From: Marinobacter sp. ATCH36
GTDB lineage: Bacteria; Pseudomonadota; Gammaproteobacteria; Pseudomonadales; Oleiphilaceae
DNA length: 64,000 nucleotides
Assembly (NCBI RefSeq): GCF_023555055.1
Contig: NZ_JAMJPL010000004.1
Location: forward strand, 1 to 64,000
Direction of reading: 5' to 3'
Position numbers and translations under genes: made by a program. The notes below the pieces were generated by a model. It had not been told where the DNA came from. It worked only from the letters and a program-made list of their open reading frames with translations, and searched no databases. Shown here piece by piece: positions 55,250 to 64,000 of this stretch; the first letter of the stretch is position 1, and each line of letters begins with the position of its first letter.

Positions 55250-56734
55250 TTACTCAGCGAGCAAAGCTGCGTATTCCTTCTCCACCCGTTTGGTTTCCTT
55301 TTTCGAGAAGCCGCCCATCAACTCAAGAGCATGGCGCAGGCGGGAACGGGTCATGTCCGGGCCGAGGATGGCCATGGAATCCATGACGGACCAGGAGTTG
55401 GGCGTACCGGCAATGGCGACAAAGATGGCAAACATAAAGTCACCCATTTTCAGCTCCATGGCCTTGGCCAGGGTCTTGATGTCAGCAAAGATGTTGTCCT
55501 TGCTCCAGTGACGCTGGGCTTCCAGCTTCCAGAGCGTGAACTGGAGAACACGCTTGACCTGAGCCTCCTCAAGCTTGTTATGACTGAAGTCTTCCGGCTT
55601 GAGATTGAGCATGCCAGAGAACATGAACGACGCCATGGGCGCCACATCACTGAACACTTCTGCCCTGCCCTTGATGTGCGGCACCAGGTCCCGCAGCGCC
55701 TGTTCGTTGAACCACCACTGGCGCATGCGCTCGATGAACTGGTCGTCGCTGAGTTCGTCGCGGATCCACTGGCCGTTGAGCCAGCGCAGTTTTTCCACGT
55801 CGAAAACCGGCCCCCCCAGGGAAACCCGCTGGATATCAAAGTTCTCGATCATTTCGTCCAGGGTGAATTTTTCGCGCTCGTCGGGCATGGACCAGCCCAT
55901 GCGGCCAAGGTAGTTGGTCACTGCTTCGGGCAGGAAGCCCATGCGCTCGTAGAAATTGATGCTGGTGGGGTTTTTGCGCTTGGACAGCTTGCTCTTGTCA
56001 GGATTGCGCAGCAGTGGCAGGTGACACAGCACCGGCATATCCCAACCGAAGTACTCATACAACAGTTTGTGCTTGGGCGCCGAGTTGATCCACTCTTCAC
56101 CACGCAACACGTGGGTGATATCCATCAGATGGTCGTCCACAACGTTGGCCAGATGATAAGTGGGCATGCCGTCAGATTTCAGCAGGATCTGGCTGTCCAC
56201 CTGGGACCAGTCGATCTCGATCGTGCCGCGCAACATATCTTCAATCTCGCAAACACCAGTCTCCGGCACCTTCATGCGGATCACATAAGGGTCGCCGGCA
56301 TCCAGCCGGCGCTTGACCTCTTCCTCCGGCAGCTCCAGATCACCTTTAATTCCGGGATTCAGACCCTGAGCCTTACGCTCTTCGCGGATGGCCTCCAGCT
56401 CGTCCGGTGTACGGAAACAGTAAAAGGCATGCCCTTTGGTAACCAGGTCCAACGCGTACTGACGGTAGGAATCCTTGCGCTCCGACTGCCTGTAGGGACC
56501 ATGGGGGCCACCCACATCCGGCCCCTCGTCCCATTCAAGCCCCAGCCAGCGTAGCGCCTGCAGGATATCCTGTTCCGACTCTTCGGTGCTTCGGGCCTGA
56601 TCCGTATCTTCAATCCGCAGAATAAACTGTCCGCCATGCTGCCGGGCGAAGCACAGGTTAAACAGCGCCACGAAGGCGGTACCAACGTGGGGGTCTCCGG
56701 TGGGAGACGGTGCGATTCGGGTGCGTACGGTCAT
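55250..56734 (-). CDS. gltX: Glutamyl-tRNA synthetase
   Basis: A 494-residue class I synthetase with [12 protein letters not shown] (HIGH motif) at residues about 9-21 and KLSKRKNP (KMSKS motif) near 252. It charges tRNA-Glu and is followed on the same strand by tRNA-Ala and tRNA-Glu after 113 bases, a conserved arrangement in Pseudomonas relatives. It is divergent from znuA. The start ATG 56734 is standard. Confidence 0.97.
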   Translation of the reverse strand: MTVRTRIAPSPTGDPHVGTAFVALFNLCFARQHGGQFILRIEDTDQARSTEESEQDILQALRWLGLEWDEGPDVGGPHGPYRQSERKDSYRQYALDLVTKGHAFYCFRTPDELEAIREERKAQGLNPGIKGDLELPEEEVKRRLDAGDPYVIRMKVPETGVCEIEDMLRGTIEIDWSQVDSQILLKSDGMPTYHLANVVDDHLMDITHVLRGEEWINSAPKHKLLYEYFGWDMPVLCHLPLLRNPDKSKLSKRKNPTSINFYERMGFLPEAVTNYLGRMGWSMPDEREKFTLDEMIENFDIQRVSLGGPVFDVEKLRWLNGQWIRDELSDDQFIERMRQWWFNEQALRDLVPHIKGRAEVFSDVAPMASFMFSGMLNLKPEDFSHNKLEEAQVKRVLQFTLWKLEAQRHWSKDNIFADIKTLAKAMELKMGDFMFAIFVAIAGTPNSWSVMDSMAILGPDMTRSRLRHALELMGGFSKKETKRVEKEYAALLAE

Positions 56735-56847
56735 GAAAACATCCTGAAGGTTACTGCCTGATGAAGGCTGTGCGTTAAAAGCCCCGCATTATACCGGCCA
56801 CAGCCAGTTTTCGCATGGGCGCCGGTAAATCCGCTTCATCCAAGCCT

Positions 56848-56872
56848 GAAAATGTTATATTATAACGTATCT
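56848..56872 (+). promoter_or_regulatory. Zur-binding site upstream of znuA
   Basis: GAAAATGTTATATTATAACG has the perfect 13-base palindrome GTTATA-T-TATAAC (56854-56866), the core of the gammaproteobacterial Zur box (consensus GAAATGTTATANTATAACATTTC). It lies about 31-43 bases before the znuA ATG, placing it across the likely promoter, so zinc-loaded Zur should repress znuA. Confidence 0.85.
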
Positions 56873-56896
56873 TTAATTTTAAAGGACTCACCGAAT

Positions 56897-57853
56897 ATGA
56901 TCGCCAAACGCTTTGCAGGCGCCACCGCGCTGGGATTTGCCGGGCTCCTCGGAGCCGCCAATGCCCTCGCGGCCACGCAAATTGTCACCTCACTGAAACC
57001 CATTGAGTTATTGGTAAAGGCTGTGGCGACGGACGATGTTGAAGTCACCACGCTGGTACCTCCCGGTTCCAGCCCCCACAACTACTCCATGAAGCCCTCA
57101 CAACGCCGGGCACTGTCAAACGCCGATGCCGTTTTCTGGGTTGGCCCGGAAATGGAAACCTTTCTGACACGGCTGCTCAGCGGTAACGAATTCAGTAACC
57201 GCACCCATTCCCTCATGCACGGAGAAAACGTACCCGAAGTCGATACGGATGACGATCACCATGGCCATGACGACCATGGACACGGGCATGAGCAAGAAAC
57301 CAGTCATCATGGTCATGACCACGGCGCCGGAGAAGATCCCCATATCTGGCTGGATCCGGCACTGGCACTGGATATGGCAAGGGATATTCACAGCATACTG
57401 GCGCGGCAGGATGGCGCAGACGTAGCGGCACTTGATACCAATCTGAACAGGTTTGAGCAGAGGCTGTCCGAAGCCGAAAGCGAGATTACCAGCCGGTTGA
57501 AGCCAGTGGCAGACATCGACCTGTTTACCTACCACGATGCATTCACGCGATTCGTGGAGCACTATGGCCTGACGCTGGAAGGCGTGCTGACCCTGAACCC
57601 CGAACTCTCCCCGGGGGCCAGGCATATTGCAGAAGTACAACAGAAATTGCAGAAGGCCAATCAGCCTTGCCTGCTGACGGAACCCCAGTTCAATCGCCAA
57701 TGGTGGCGTTCGATCACTGAAGGTCTGGATATCACCTTCAGCACCTGGGACCCGTTAGCGACCGATATTGAGCCCGACCGCGACGGCTACATTGCTTTCC
57801 AGTATGGCCTGGCTGATGCGGTACTCAAGTGCTTACCAGAGAATGCCCAGTAA
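56897..57853 (+). CDS. znuA: Zinc ABC transporter substrate-binding protein
   Basis: A 318-residue periplasmic zinc-binding protein with a signal peptide (cleavage near ALA-A, residue 23-26), ligand His in PPGSSPHNY, a His/Asp-rich loop (residues about 116-145: DDDHHGHDDHGHGH) and C-terminal ligands in TYHDAF. I start at ATG 56897 after AAGGA; an upstream frame overlaps the Zur box. It is the only znu gene here: no znuB, znuC or zur is visible, so the permease must be elsewhere. It overlaps the AEC gene by 21 bases. Confidence 0.94.
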   Translation: MIAKRFAGATALGFAGLLGAANALAATQIVTSLKPIELLVKAVATDDVEVTTLVPPGSSPHNYSMKPSQRRALSNADAVFWVGPEMETFLTRLLSGNEFSNRTHSLMHGENVPEVDTDDDHHGHDDHGHGHEQETSHHGHDHGAGEDPHIWLDPALALDMARDIHSILARQDGADVAALDTNLNRFEQRLSEAESEITSRLKPVADIDLFTYHDAFTRFVEHYGLTLEGVLTLNPELSPGARHIAEVQQKLQKANQPCLLTEPQFNRQWWRSITEGLDITFSTWDPLATDIEPDRDGYIAFQYGLADAVLKCLPENAQ

Positions 57854-58747
57854 TAGTGGGATAGTCACCATGGCCAGCAATGTCTGACCACTGATAATCC
57901 CCGCCATCAATGGCGCGTCACCACCCAGCTGACGCGCCAGTATGTAGGAAGACGTGGCCGTTGGCAGGGCGGCCAGCAAAACGGCCACTTGCACCATCAT
58001 CCCCTCCAACCCCAAAAGCAGCGCCAGGCCGGCCGTCAACAACGGGAAAACCACCAGTTTGGCGGTCGAAGAGACCAGAAACGGCATTGAGGCACCACGC
58101 AGCGCCTTGAGCTGCAGACCAGCGCCAACAGTCATCAGGCCGAGCGGCAGGGCCAGATCGCTCAATGGCTCCAGAATTCCGGCCATCAGTGGATGGAATC
58201 CGATCTGGAAGTAGCTCCAGACCATCCCGACCACGGAGCCGATAATCAGCGGATTGGAAACAATGGCCTTGAGTACGGGTTTAAGTTTTACCGCGCCCTT
58301 TTCGGCGACCAGCGAAAACATGAGTATGCACAGCAGGTTGAGTAGAGGAACCTTCACTGCTATCGCTATGGCGATCAGCGACAGCCCCTCATCCCCGAGC
58401 AACATGCCTGCCGCCGCCAGGGCAACGTAGGAGTTGAAGCGAATGCCGCCCTGGAATACGGAGGAAAAAACCGGCCCGGGCCAACGCCAGACCCACCATA
58501 GCGCGAACAGCAACACCGTCATGGCCACCAGCATGGCCACGATCAATATCAGGATATCGCCATAGGCAGAAGCCGGCACCCTGGCCTGGCCCAGCTTGAA
58601 AATCAGCATTGCCGGGAAGAGCACGTAGTAGGTGAACCGCTCGGCCTGGAACCAGAAATCATCCCCGGGAAAATGCCAGCGCCGGAAAAGGTAGCCCAAA
58701 AGAATCAGCACAAACACAGGCATCAGCGCCTGTACCATTACCGGCAT
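57833..58747 (-). CDS. AEC-family transporter (auxin efflux carrier-like)
   Basis: A 304-residue ten-span membrane protein of the AEC family, typified by a hydrophobic N terminus (MVQALMPVFVLILLGYLF) and LAALPTATSSYILARQLGGD near the C terminus. Family members move malonate, malate or amino-acid-like anions; the substrate is not visible. Its 3' end overlaps znuA by 21 bases. An internal Met at codon 4 is also possible. Confidence 0.88.
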   Translation of the reverse strand: MPVMVQALMPVFVLILLGYLFRRWHFPGDDFWFQAERFTYYVLFPAMLIFKLGQARVPASAYGDILILIVAMLVAMTVLLFALWWVWRWPGPVFSSVFQGGIRFNSYVALAAAGMLLGDEGLSLIAIAIAVKVPLLNLLCILMFSLVAEKGAVKLKPVLKAIVSNPLIIGSVVGMVWSYFQIGFHPLMAGILEPLSDLALPLGLMTVGAGLQLKALRGASMPFLVSSTAKLVVFPLLTAGLALLLGLEGMMVQVAVLLAALPTATSSYILARQLGGDAPLMAGIISGQTLLAMVTIPLLLGILW

Positions 58748-58992
58748 TGAAAATTACTCTCTGGAAAGGTGTTCCCGCATCAGCTGTGCGGTGCTCGACG
58801 AGAGCTTACTGTAGACTTCCAGCAATGCTGAAATCAACTCACCTGCGCACCTGATCAAGAACTGTAAAGTGTCCCGTGTTTCGCTAAAGCCCTACGGCAA
58901 GGGGGGCAGTTTTCCTGATAGAATAACGACTCTTTTCATTCAACCCGCTGACCTCAGCGACGAATGGCAGACAGATTCAGATTGGGCAGTTA

Positions 58993-60063
58993 ATGAGCAC
59001 GATTAGCACCACAGACATACCGGAACAGACAGCGGAAAGACCTACAGACACCCACTTCGGGCCGTCACGAAGATTCTGCGTGGCGCCAATGATGGACTGG
59101 ACAACCTCCCACTATCGCTACCTGGCCCGTCAACTCAGCCGGCACGCTCTACTGTACACCGAGATGGTCACCACCGGCGCGCTGATCCATGGCGATACCG
59201 CGCGTTTCCTGCGGCATGAACCTGCGGAGTACCCGCTGGCGCTGCAACTGGGTGGCAGCAATCCGCAGGAACTGGCCCATTGCGCGGCGTTGGCGGAACA
59301 ATACGGTTTTGATGAAGTGAACCTGAACGTTGGCTGCCCCAGTGACCGGGTACAAAACAACATGATTGGCGCCTGTCTGATGGGCCATCCCGACAAGGTG
59401 GCTGAGGGCGTAGAAGCGATGATCAATACCACGCGCCTGCCGGTAACGGTAAAACACCGTATCGGGATTGATGGCCGTGAGTCTTGGGAAGATCTGTGCG
59501 AGTTTATCGAAAAGGTCTCCCAGGCCGGCTGCCGCACTTTTATCGTCCACGCGCGCATTGCCGTTCTGGAAGGGCTGAGCCCCAAGGAAAACCGGGACAT
59601 ACCACCACTGAAATACGACTGGGTGTATAGGCTCAAAGCCCGTTACCCTCATCTCGAGATCATCATCAATGGCGGCATCAAGACCTTTGATGAATGCCGG
59701 CAACACCTTGAACATACCGACGGTGTCATGCTTGGCCGCGAAGCCTATCACAACCCCTGGCTGCTGGCCGGTGTGGACAATGAGTTTTTTGGAGCGCCCG
59801 GGCCGGCCCAATCCCGGCATGATGCTCTGCGCGCGGTATTACCATTCATTCAGGATGAACTCGACCGTGGGGTCTACCTCAGCCATATGTCCCGCCATCT
59901 GATGGGACTGTTCCATGGTCAGCCCGGAGGCCGCCAGTTCCGGCGTTACATCAGTGAGAATGCCCACAAGCCGGGTTCCGGCATTGAAGTTATCGAGCAA
60001 GCCATGGCCAGGGTTCCGGAGCCTGCCAGCTCATTGACTGACGCTTCAACCGCACCTGCCTGA
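58993..60063 (+). CDS. dusA: tRNA-dihydrouridine(20/20a) synthase
   Basis: A 356-residue flavoenzyme reducing U20 and U20a in tRNA. N-terminal APMMDWTTSHYR and catalytic Cys in NLNVGCPSDRVQNNMIGACLM (the Cys within GCPS, residue about 118) are diagnostic of DusA. It starts 245 bases after the AEC gene start with no other gene between; tal follows after 119 bases. Confidence 0.96.
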   Translation: MSTISTTDIPEQTAERPTDTHFGPSRRFCVAPMMDWTTSHYRYLARQLSRHALLYTEMVTTGALIHGDTARFLRHEPAEYPLALQLGGSNPQELAHCAALAEQYGFDEVNLNVGCPSDRVQNNMIGACLMGHPDKVAEGVEAMINTTRLPVTVKHRIGIDGRESWEDLCEFIEKVSQAGCRTFIVHARIAVLEGLSPKENRDIPPLKYDWVYRLKARYPHLEIIINGGIKTFDECRQHLEHTDGVMLGREAYHNPWLLAGVDNEFFGAPGPAQSRHDALRAVLPFIQDELDRGVYLSHMSRHLMGLFHGQPGGRQFRRYISENAHKPGSGIEVIEQAMARVPEPASSLTDASTAPA

Positions 60064-60182
60064 ACGTCCCGATACCTTTTACTGTCTTGTTCCTGTCAGA
60101 GCAGCCCGTTATTGTAGTCACATGACCTTCAGCGCCCGCGATACGGGCGATCAATAAAAAACCAATCAGGACGACAGGACGA

Positions 60183-61148
60183 ATGACCAGCAAGCTCGAA
60201 CAACTCAAAGCCATGACCACCGTGGTTGCTGACACTGGTGATCTGGACGCTATAGCCCAGTGGAAACCCCAAGACGCCACTACCAACCCTTCACTGCTCC
60301 TCAAAGCTGCGGCCTCCGACGCCTATCGCCCGATGCTGGATGAAGCCGTGGCAGCCGCCCGAAGGCAGGGTGGTTCCGATGCCGACCAGTTAACTTATGC
60401 CACCGATATGCTGGCCGTATTGGCCGGAAAAGAGATTCTTGGCCGCATTCCGGGCGTGGTCTCAACGGAAGTGGACGCACGGCTATCCTTTGATACCGGC
60501 GCCACCCTCACCCGCGCCCGCCGACTTGTCGAGCTTTACGACCATCTTGGCATGGACACCAGCCGGGTACTGATCAAGATCGCCTCAACCTGGGAAGGCA
60601 TCCGTGCCGCCGAGCAACTGGAAAAGGAAGGCATCCGCTGCAACCTGACGCTGCTGTTCTCCTTCATCCAGGCCGCCGCCTGTGCCGATGCCGGCGCTTT
60701 CCTTATCTCACCGTTCGTGGGCCGTATACTGGACTGGCACCTGGCCGCGACCGGCCGCGACAGTTTCCCGGCAGAAGAAGATCCGGGTGTACAATCGGTA
60801 AGCCGCATTTACAACTACTACAAGGCCAATGGCTATAAAACCGTGGTTATGGGTGCCAGCTTCCGTAATACCGGTGAAATCGAGATGCTGGCGGGCTGTG
60901 ACCGGCTCACCATCAGCCCGGCGCTTTTGCAGGAACTGGACGACGACTCCGGTTCCCTGCCCCGCCAGTTGTCGGCCGAAGGCGCCACAAGTTCTGACAG
61001 GCCCGGTGATATCGATGAACGCCTGTTTCGCTGGGAATCCAATGAAGACGCCATGGCCACAGAAAAGCTGGCAGACGGCATCCGCCGATTCACCAATGAC
61101 CAGATTGAACTGGAAAAACGCGTCCGCCGGCTATCTCAGGCTGCCTGA
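60183..61148 (+). CDS. tal: Transaldolase
   Basis: A 321-residue class I aldolase linking glycolysis and the pentose phosphate pathway. The Schiff-base Lys is in [12 protein letters not shown] (about residue 133), and [10 protein letters not shown] is the N-terminal signature. AGGACG precedes the ATG. It is followed after 36 bases by the TerB-like gene. Confidence 0.96.
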   Translation: MTSKLEQLKAMTTVVADTGDLDAIAQWKPQDATTNPSLLLKAAASDAYRPMLDEAVAAARRQGGSDADQLTYATDMLAVLAGKEILGRIPGVVSTEVDARLSFDTGATLTRARRLVELYDHLGMDTSRVLIKIASTWEGIRAAEQLEKEGIRCNLTLLFSFIQAAACADAGAFLISPFVGRILDWHLAATGRDSFPAEEDPGVQSVSRIYNYYKANGYKTVVMGASFRNTGEIEMLAGCDRLTISPALLQELDDDSGSLPRQLSAEGATSSDRPGDIDERLFRWESNEDAMATEKLADGIRRFTNDQIELEKRVRRLSQAA

Positions 61149-61184
61149 CCCGGCAGCAGTAACCGCGAGGAGAGTCGCATTACC

Positions 61185-61631
61185 ATGATTGAGCGCCTGA
61201 AGAACCTGTTTGGCTCATCCGAAGACGAACCGACACAGCCCGACAACCACCAGCTGGCGATTGCAGCCACAGCGCTTATGGTCCAGCTGTCAAGGGTAGA
61301 CAATGACGAAGACCAGCAGGAGCTGAAAACCATCATCGAATGCGCGGTCCGCGCCCATCAGGTTACCCGGGAAGAGGCGGAAGACATCCTCCAGGACGCG
61401 CTGAGCCATGCCGATGACGCCACCTCTCTTTACGAATTTACTGGCCTGATCAACGAGCAGTTGAGCCAGGAAGAAAAACAGGTACTGCTTGAGAGTATCT
61501 GGAGGGTGGCCTTTGCCGACGGCCGCATCGACAAGTATGAGGAACACATGATACGCCGCATGGCTGACCTGCTGCACCTGAACCACCGGGAATTCATGCA
61601 GGCCCGTTATCGCGCCGAAAGCGCTAACTGA
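61185..61631 (+). CDS. TerB-like tellurite-resistance-family protein
   Basis: A 148-residue helical protein. LAIAATALMVQLSRVDNDED and a repeated VAFADGRIDKYEEHMIRR (D-x-D/D-G-R pattern) match the TerB family. There is no other ter gene here, so no tellurite role can be claimed; DUF1232-type relatives are involved in metal or stress responses. It is co-directional with tal and the DAHP synthase gene. Confidence 0.84.
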   Translation: MIERLKNLFGSSEDEPTQPDNHQLAIAATALMVQLSRVDNDEDQQELKTIIECAVRAHQVTREEAEDILQDALSHADDATSLYEFTGLINEQLSQEEKQVLLESIWRVAFADGRIDKYEEHMIRRMADLLHLNHREFMQARYRAESAN

Positions 61632-61647
61632 AACTTAAGGAGCAAGT

Positions 61648-62775
61648 ATGTTAGCTATTCTCCACCCTGATACCACGCTGGACAGCGAAGCCTATCGCCA
61701 GACCATGCACTTTCTCGAGAATCTGCCCGGTGTATCAGTCAGGGTTCATGAGGTTCAGGGTGCCACGCAGCGCCTCACCGAGGTTTATCTGCTGGGTGAC
61801 ACCAAATCCCTGGACAAAGACGAAATCGAGGCCCTTCCGGCAGTCGAGCGGGCTATTCGCATCTCGGACGACTACCGGATACTGGGTCGCCACAAGGATG
61901 ACCGCCGTCAGAATGGTTTCAACTACAATGGTGTCACCTTCGATCAGTCCAACCTGAACATCTTTGCCGGGCTGTGTGCCGTCGATGTCCCCGAGCACGT
62001 GGAACAGATGATGCAGGCTCTGGAAGACAACGGCCAGGTCTGTACCCGCATGGGTGCCTACAAGCCCCGCACCAACCCCTACTCTTTCCAGGGGCATGGC
62101 AAGGGTTGCCTGCCCTGGGTATTCGAGAAGGCCGGCAAACATGGCATCAAGGTGATTGCCATGGAAATCACCCATGAGAGCCATATTGAGGAAATCGACC
62201 ACTGCCTGGAACAGCTGGGCCGACCCACCGGTGTGATGCTGCAGGTCGGTACACGCAACACCCAGAATTTCGAGCTGCTCAAAGCCATTGGCCGCCAGTC
62301 AACTTATCCGGTGCTGCTGAAGCGCGGCTTTGGCATCACTCTGAACGAGTCACTGAACGCGGCCGAGTACCTTGCCAGCGAAGGCAACGCCAACGTGATT
62401 TTCTGCTTGCGCGGCATGAAAACCGAAGCGGGGCAGCCCCATCGCAACATGGTGGACTTTGCCCACGTGCCCGCGGTAAAACGGCTTACCCGCATGCCGG
62501 TGTGTGTTGACCCATCCCACTCGGTAGGCAGCCGTGAGAGGGCACCAGATGGCGTTCTGGACGTCATGCACGCCACGGCTCAGGGGGTGATTGCCGGTGC
62601 CAACATGGTGTTGGTGGACTTTCACCCCAAACCGGAAAAAGCGTTGGTGGATGGCCCACAGGCCCTGCTGATGCGAGAACTGCCAGCGTACCTGGAAGAC
62701 ATCCAGCTGTGTCATGACACCTGGAAGAAACGCCAGCAAATTTACAACCGTTTGAAGGAATCCGCTACAGAATGA
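61648..62775 (+). CDS. DAHP-synthase-like enzyme (type I beta group)
   Basis: A 375-residue DAHP synthase relative. Diagnostic segments are IFAGLCAVDV (ligand Cys), MGAYKPRTNPYSFQGHG, KRGFGIT, CLRGMKTE and DPSHSVGSRE. The metal-site motif normally IEVHP is VDFHP here, so a Glu is replaced by Asp, and GPC is GLC. It has an N-terminal extension of about 100 residues. It should condense PEP and erythrose-4-phosphate at the head of aromatic synthesis, next to tal, which makes erythrose-4-phosphate. AAGGAG precedes the ATG; it overlaps the GDPD start by four bases. Confidence 0.85.
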   Translation: MLAILHPDTTLDSEAYRQTMHFLENLPGVSVRVHEVQGATQRLTEVYLLGDTKSLDKDEIEALPAVERAIRISDDYRILGRHKDDRRQNGFNYNGVTFDQSNLNIFAGLCAVDVPEHVEQMMQALEDNGQVCTRMGAYKPRTNPYSFQGHGKGCLPWVFEKAGKHGIKVIAMEITHESHIEEIDHCLEQLGRPTGVMLQVGTRNTQNFELLKAIGRQSTYPVLLKRGFGITLNESLNAAEYLASEGNANVIFCLRGMKTEAGQPHRNMVDFAHVPAVKRLTRMPVCVDPSHSVGSRERAPDGVLDVMHATAQGVIAGANMVLVDFHPKPEKALVDGPQALLMRELPAYLEDIQLCHDTWKKRQQIYNRLKESATE

Positions 62776-63572
62776 TCGTTTATGGGCACAGGGGCGCAAA
62801 GGGAGAAGCCCCGGAAAACACCCTCGCCGGATTCACCCATGCTTACCGTCATGGTGTCCGGAACTTCGAGCTGGACCTGGTCCTGTCCAAAGACGGTAAG
62901 CCGGTTATCATTCACGATCTTACGGTGGACCGCACAACGGGCCATGAGGGCAACGTTGGCAGTTACACCGCCGAAGAGCTTGCGGCAATGGATGCCCGGC
63001 GAAGCGGTATATCCTGGCCGCGGGCTGTCGGAATTCCCTCGCTGGAAACGTTGCTCAATGAATATCCCGATTTTGAGCAGTTGCAACTGGAAGTAAAAAA
63101 AGACAGTCGCCATCGCCTGAACATTCTCTGTAACCGCATGATTGAGGTGATTCAGCGCCGCGACCTGTATAACCGCGTTGTGATCACCTCTTCTGATCAC
63201 TGGTTTCTGCAGCAAGCTCGTCGCAGGGACACGAAGGTGCGTATTGGTCTGGTTACTGACCGGAAATTCCCAAGGCCTGTGAATGCGGCGGCCCGGTTGC
63301 ACTGCGACTTTCTGTGCATCGGTTGGCGCATCTGCACAGAAGCAATCGTGAGCGATGCCCACCGAAGGGGTATGCACGTGTCTACATGGACCGTTAACCG
63401 CATCCACGACATGCTTCAGCTTGAAGCCAAGGGTGTCGACAGCATTATCACCGATTACCCGACCAGCACGCGCATGTACTTCGATAATCGGGCACAAGCA
63501 GCCCTGCATTTGCCCGCAGGGCAAACCAGGGCGGACGGAACGAAATCAGAAAATCCTGTTCAGACCGTTTAG
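62772..63572 (+). CDS. Cytoplasmic glycerophosphodiester phosphodiesterase
   Basis: A 266-residue GDPD-family enzyme without signal or membrane spans. Motifs [12 protein letters not shown] (residues 5-16), [17 protein letters not shown] (Glu and Asp metal ligands, His) and IITDYPT at the end are diagnostic. It hydrolyses glycerophosphodiesters to glycerol-3-phosphate. The ATG overlaps the stop of the DAHP synthase gene (ATGA), so translation is coupled. Its 3' end overlaps sthA by 27 bases. Confidence 0.94.
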   Translation: MIVYGHRGAKGEAPENTLAGFTHAYRHGVRNFELDLVLSKDGKPVIIHDLTVDRTTGHEGNVGSYTAEELAAMDARRSGISWPRAVGIPSLETLLNEYPDFEQLQLEVKKDSRHRLNILCNRMIEVIQRRDLYNRVVITSSDHWFLQQARRRDTKVRIGLVTDRKFPRPVNAAARLHCDFLCIGWRICTEAIVSDAHRRGMHVSTWTVNRIHDMLQLEAKGVDSIITDYPTSTRMYFDNRAQAALHLPAGQTRADGTKSENPVQTV

Positions 63573-64000
63573 TGCTGCCACCCGATAAGCCTCAGCCATG
63601 GTGGGGTAGTTGAACGTGGTATTAATGAAATAGTTCAGGGAGTTGGCTTCGCCTTCCTGATTCATGATGGCCTGGCCGATGTGAACAATCTCTGCGGCCT
63701 GGTCGCCAAAGCAGTGAATGCCCAGAATCTCCCGCGTCTCGCGATGGAAGAGTATTTTCAGCATGCCGACCGGATCGCCGGTAATCTGGGCCCGGGCCAG
63801 ATCCTTGAAGAAGGCCTGTCCCACCTCATAAGGCACCTTCCCCTCGGTCAGCTCCCGTTCTGTTTGGCCAACAGAACTGATTTCAGGGAGGGTATAAATG
63901 CCGGTCGGAACGTCGGTTACGCGACGGAAGTAATCATCCTTCAGGATATCGGAAGACGCTGACCGGCCCTGATCGTAAGCGGCACTGGCAAGACTTGGCC
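63546..64000 (-). CDS. sthA: Soluble pyridine nucleotide transhydrogenase, 3' part
   Basis: The C-terminal 151 residues of SthA are visible; the 5' part is beyond the window edge. The open frame runs leftwards from 64000 and reads [14 protein letters not shown], then [20 protein letters not shown], then [17 protein letters not shown] and GLNRIF at the end, matching E. coli SthA. The enzyme moves hydride between NADPH and NAD+. It overlaps the GDPD gene by 27 bases. Confidence 0.95.
   Translation of the reverse strand, partial: PSLASAAYDQGRSASSDILKDDYFRRVTDVPTGIYTLPEISSVGQTERELTEGKVPYEVGQAFFKDLARAQITGDPVGMLKILFHRETREILGIHCFGDQAAEIVHIGQAIMNQEGEANSLNYFINTTFNYPTMAEAYRVAALNGLNRIF

Noticed and set aside
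55331-56554. A 407-residue open frame opposite gltX
   Set aside because: Antisense shadow of gltX with no family features or ribosome site of its own.
57230-57340. His/Asp-rich low-complexity DNA in znuA
   Set aside because: It is the usual metal-binding loop of ZnuA and is explained by the protein.
62742-63524. A 260-residue open frame opposite the cytoplasmic GDPD gene
   Set aside because: Complementary to a gene whose catalytic motifs are clear; the antisense product has no known pattern.
1-64000. Search for prophage, insertion sequences, toxin-antitoxin, restriction or other defence genes
   Set aside because: No transposase, integrase, phage structural gene, methylase or toxin motif was seen; all large frames match housekeeping or envelope families.

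Overview
The window is 64 kb of core chromosome from a gammaproteobacterium. Gene content and order (rne/rluC/HAD/sppA, maf, yceD-rpmF-plsX-fabD-fabG-acpP-fabF-pabC-mltG-tmk; pruR-putA-putP; aapJQMP; fpr beside a FinR-like LysR gene; gltX beside tRNA-Ala and tRNA-Glu; ppsA facing ppsR) resemble Pseudomonas and marine relatives, and a Marinobacter-like organism is my best guess. This is inferred from gene families and synteny; no database search was possible. I see no prophage, transposase, integrase or CRISPR array.

Layout. 1-4.6 kb: a four-gene polar amino-acid ABC transporter (aapJQMP, minus strand) behind a convincing sigma-54 promoter. 4.7-13.6 kb: an envelope block with a lipoprotein, an LtaS-like phosphoglycerol transferase/sulfatase, a membrane glycerophosphodiesterase, a large MscS-type channel, an unknown membrane protein and an SMR efflux pump. 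13.7-16.1 kb: fpr, its probable divergent regulator FinR, and miaE. 16.2-18.9 kb: acnB. 19-25 kb: proline use (putP, putA, AraC-type pruR). 25-36.6 kb: the fatty-acid and phospholipid initiation cluster with flanking genes, including a 59-residue rpmF. 36.6-41.7 kb: divergent rluC/rne with a 0.5-kb rne leader, a UPF0149 gene and a PHP-domain ribonuclease. 41.8-47.2 kb: yciI, an SH3 protein, a PilZ protein, rraA, ppsA and ppsR. 47.2-53.9 kb: a PreP-like M16C protease, a small membrane protein, a PEGA-MORN protein, a membrane-anchored receiver protein and a MobA-like nucleotidyltransferase. 53.9-55.2 kb: a tandem QueD-like protein whose end lies in a REP-like element, then a terminator and two tRNAs. 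55.2-64 kb: gltX, znuA with a Zur box, an AEC transporter, dusA, tal, a TerB-like gene, a DAHP-synthase variant, a GDPD and the 3' part of sthA.

How the genes fit together. The window joins nitrogen and carbon uptake (aap, put) with central metabolism (acnB, ppsA/ppsR, tal, sthA, DAHP synthase), lipid initiation and RNA turnover (rne, with its inhibitor gene rraA 3 kb downstream of the rne end). Many convergent gene pairs overlap at their 3' ends, so some terminators lie inside the opposing gene.

No clearly new multigene system stands out. The most interesting signals are a two-copy intergenic hairpin with a conserved core but different arms (181-239 and 18999-19057), a REP-like element that supplies the last codons and stop of a gene (54746-54910), a tandem pterin-synthase-like protein with only one intact zinc motif, a phosphoglycerol-transferase/phosphodiesterase/mechanosensitive-channel gene set, and a receiver protein tethered to the membrane by its C terminus.
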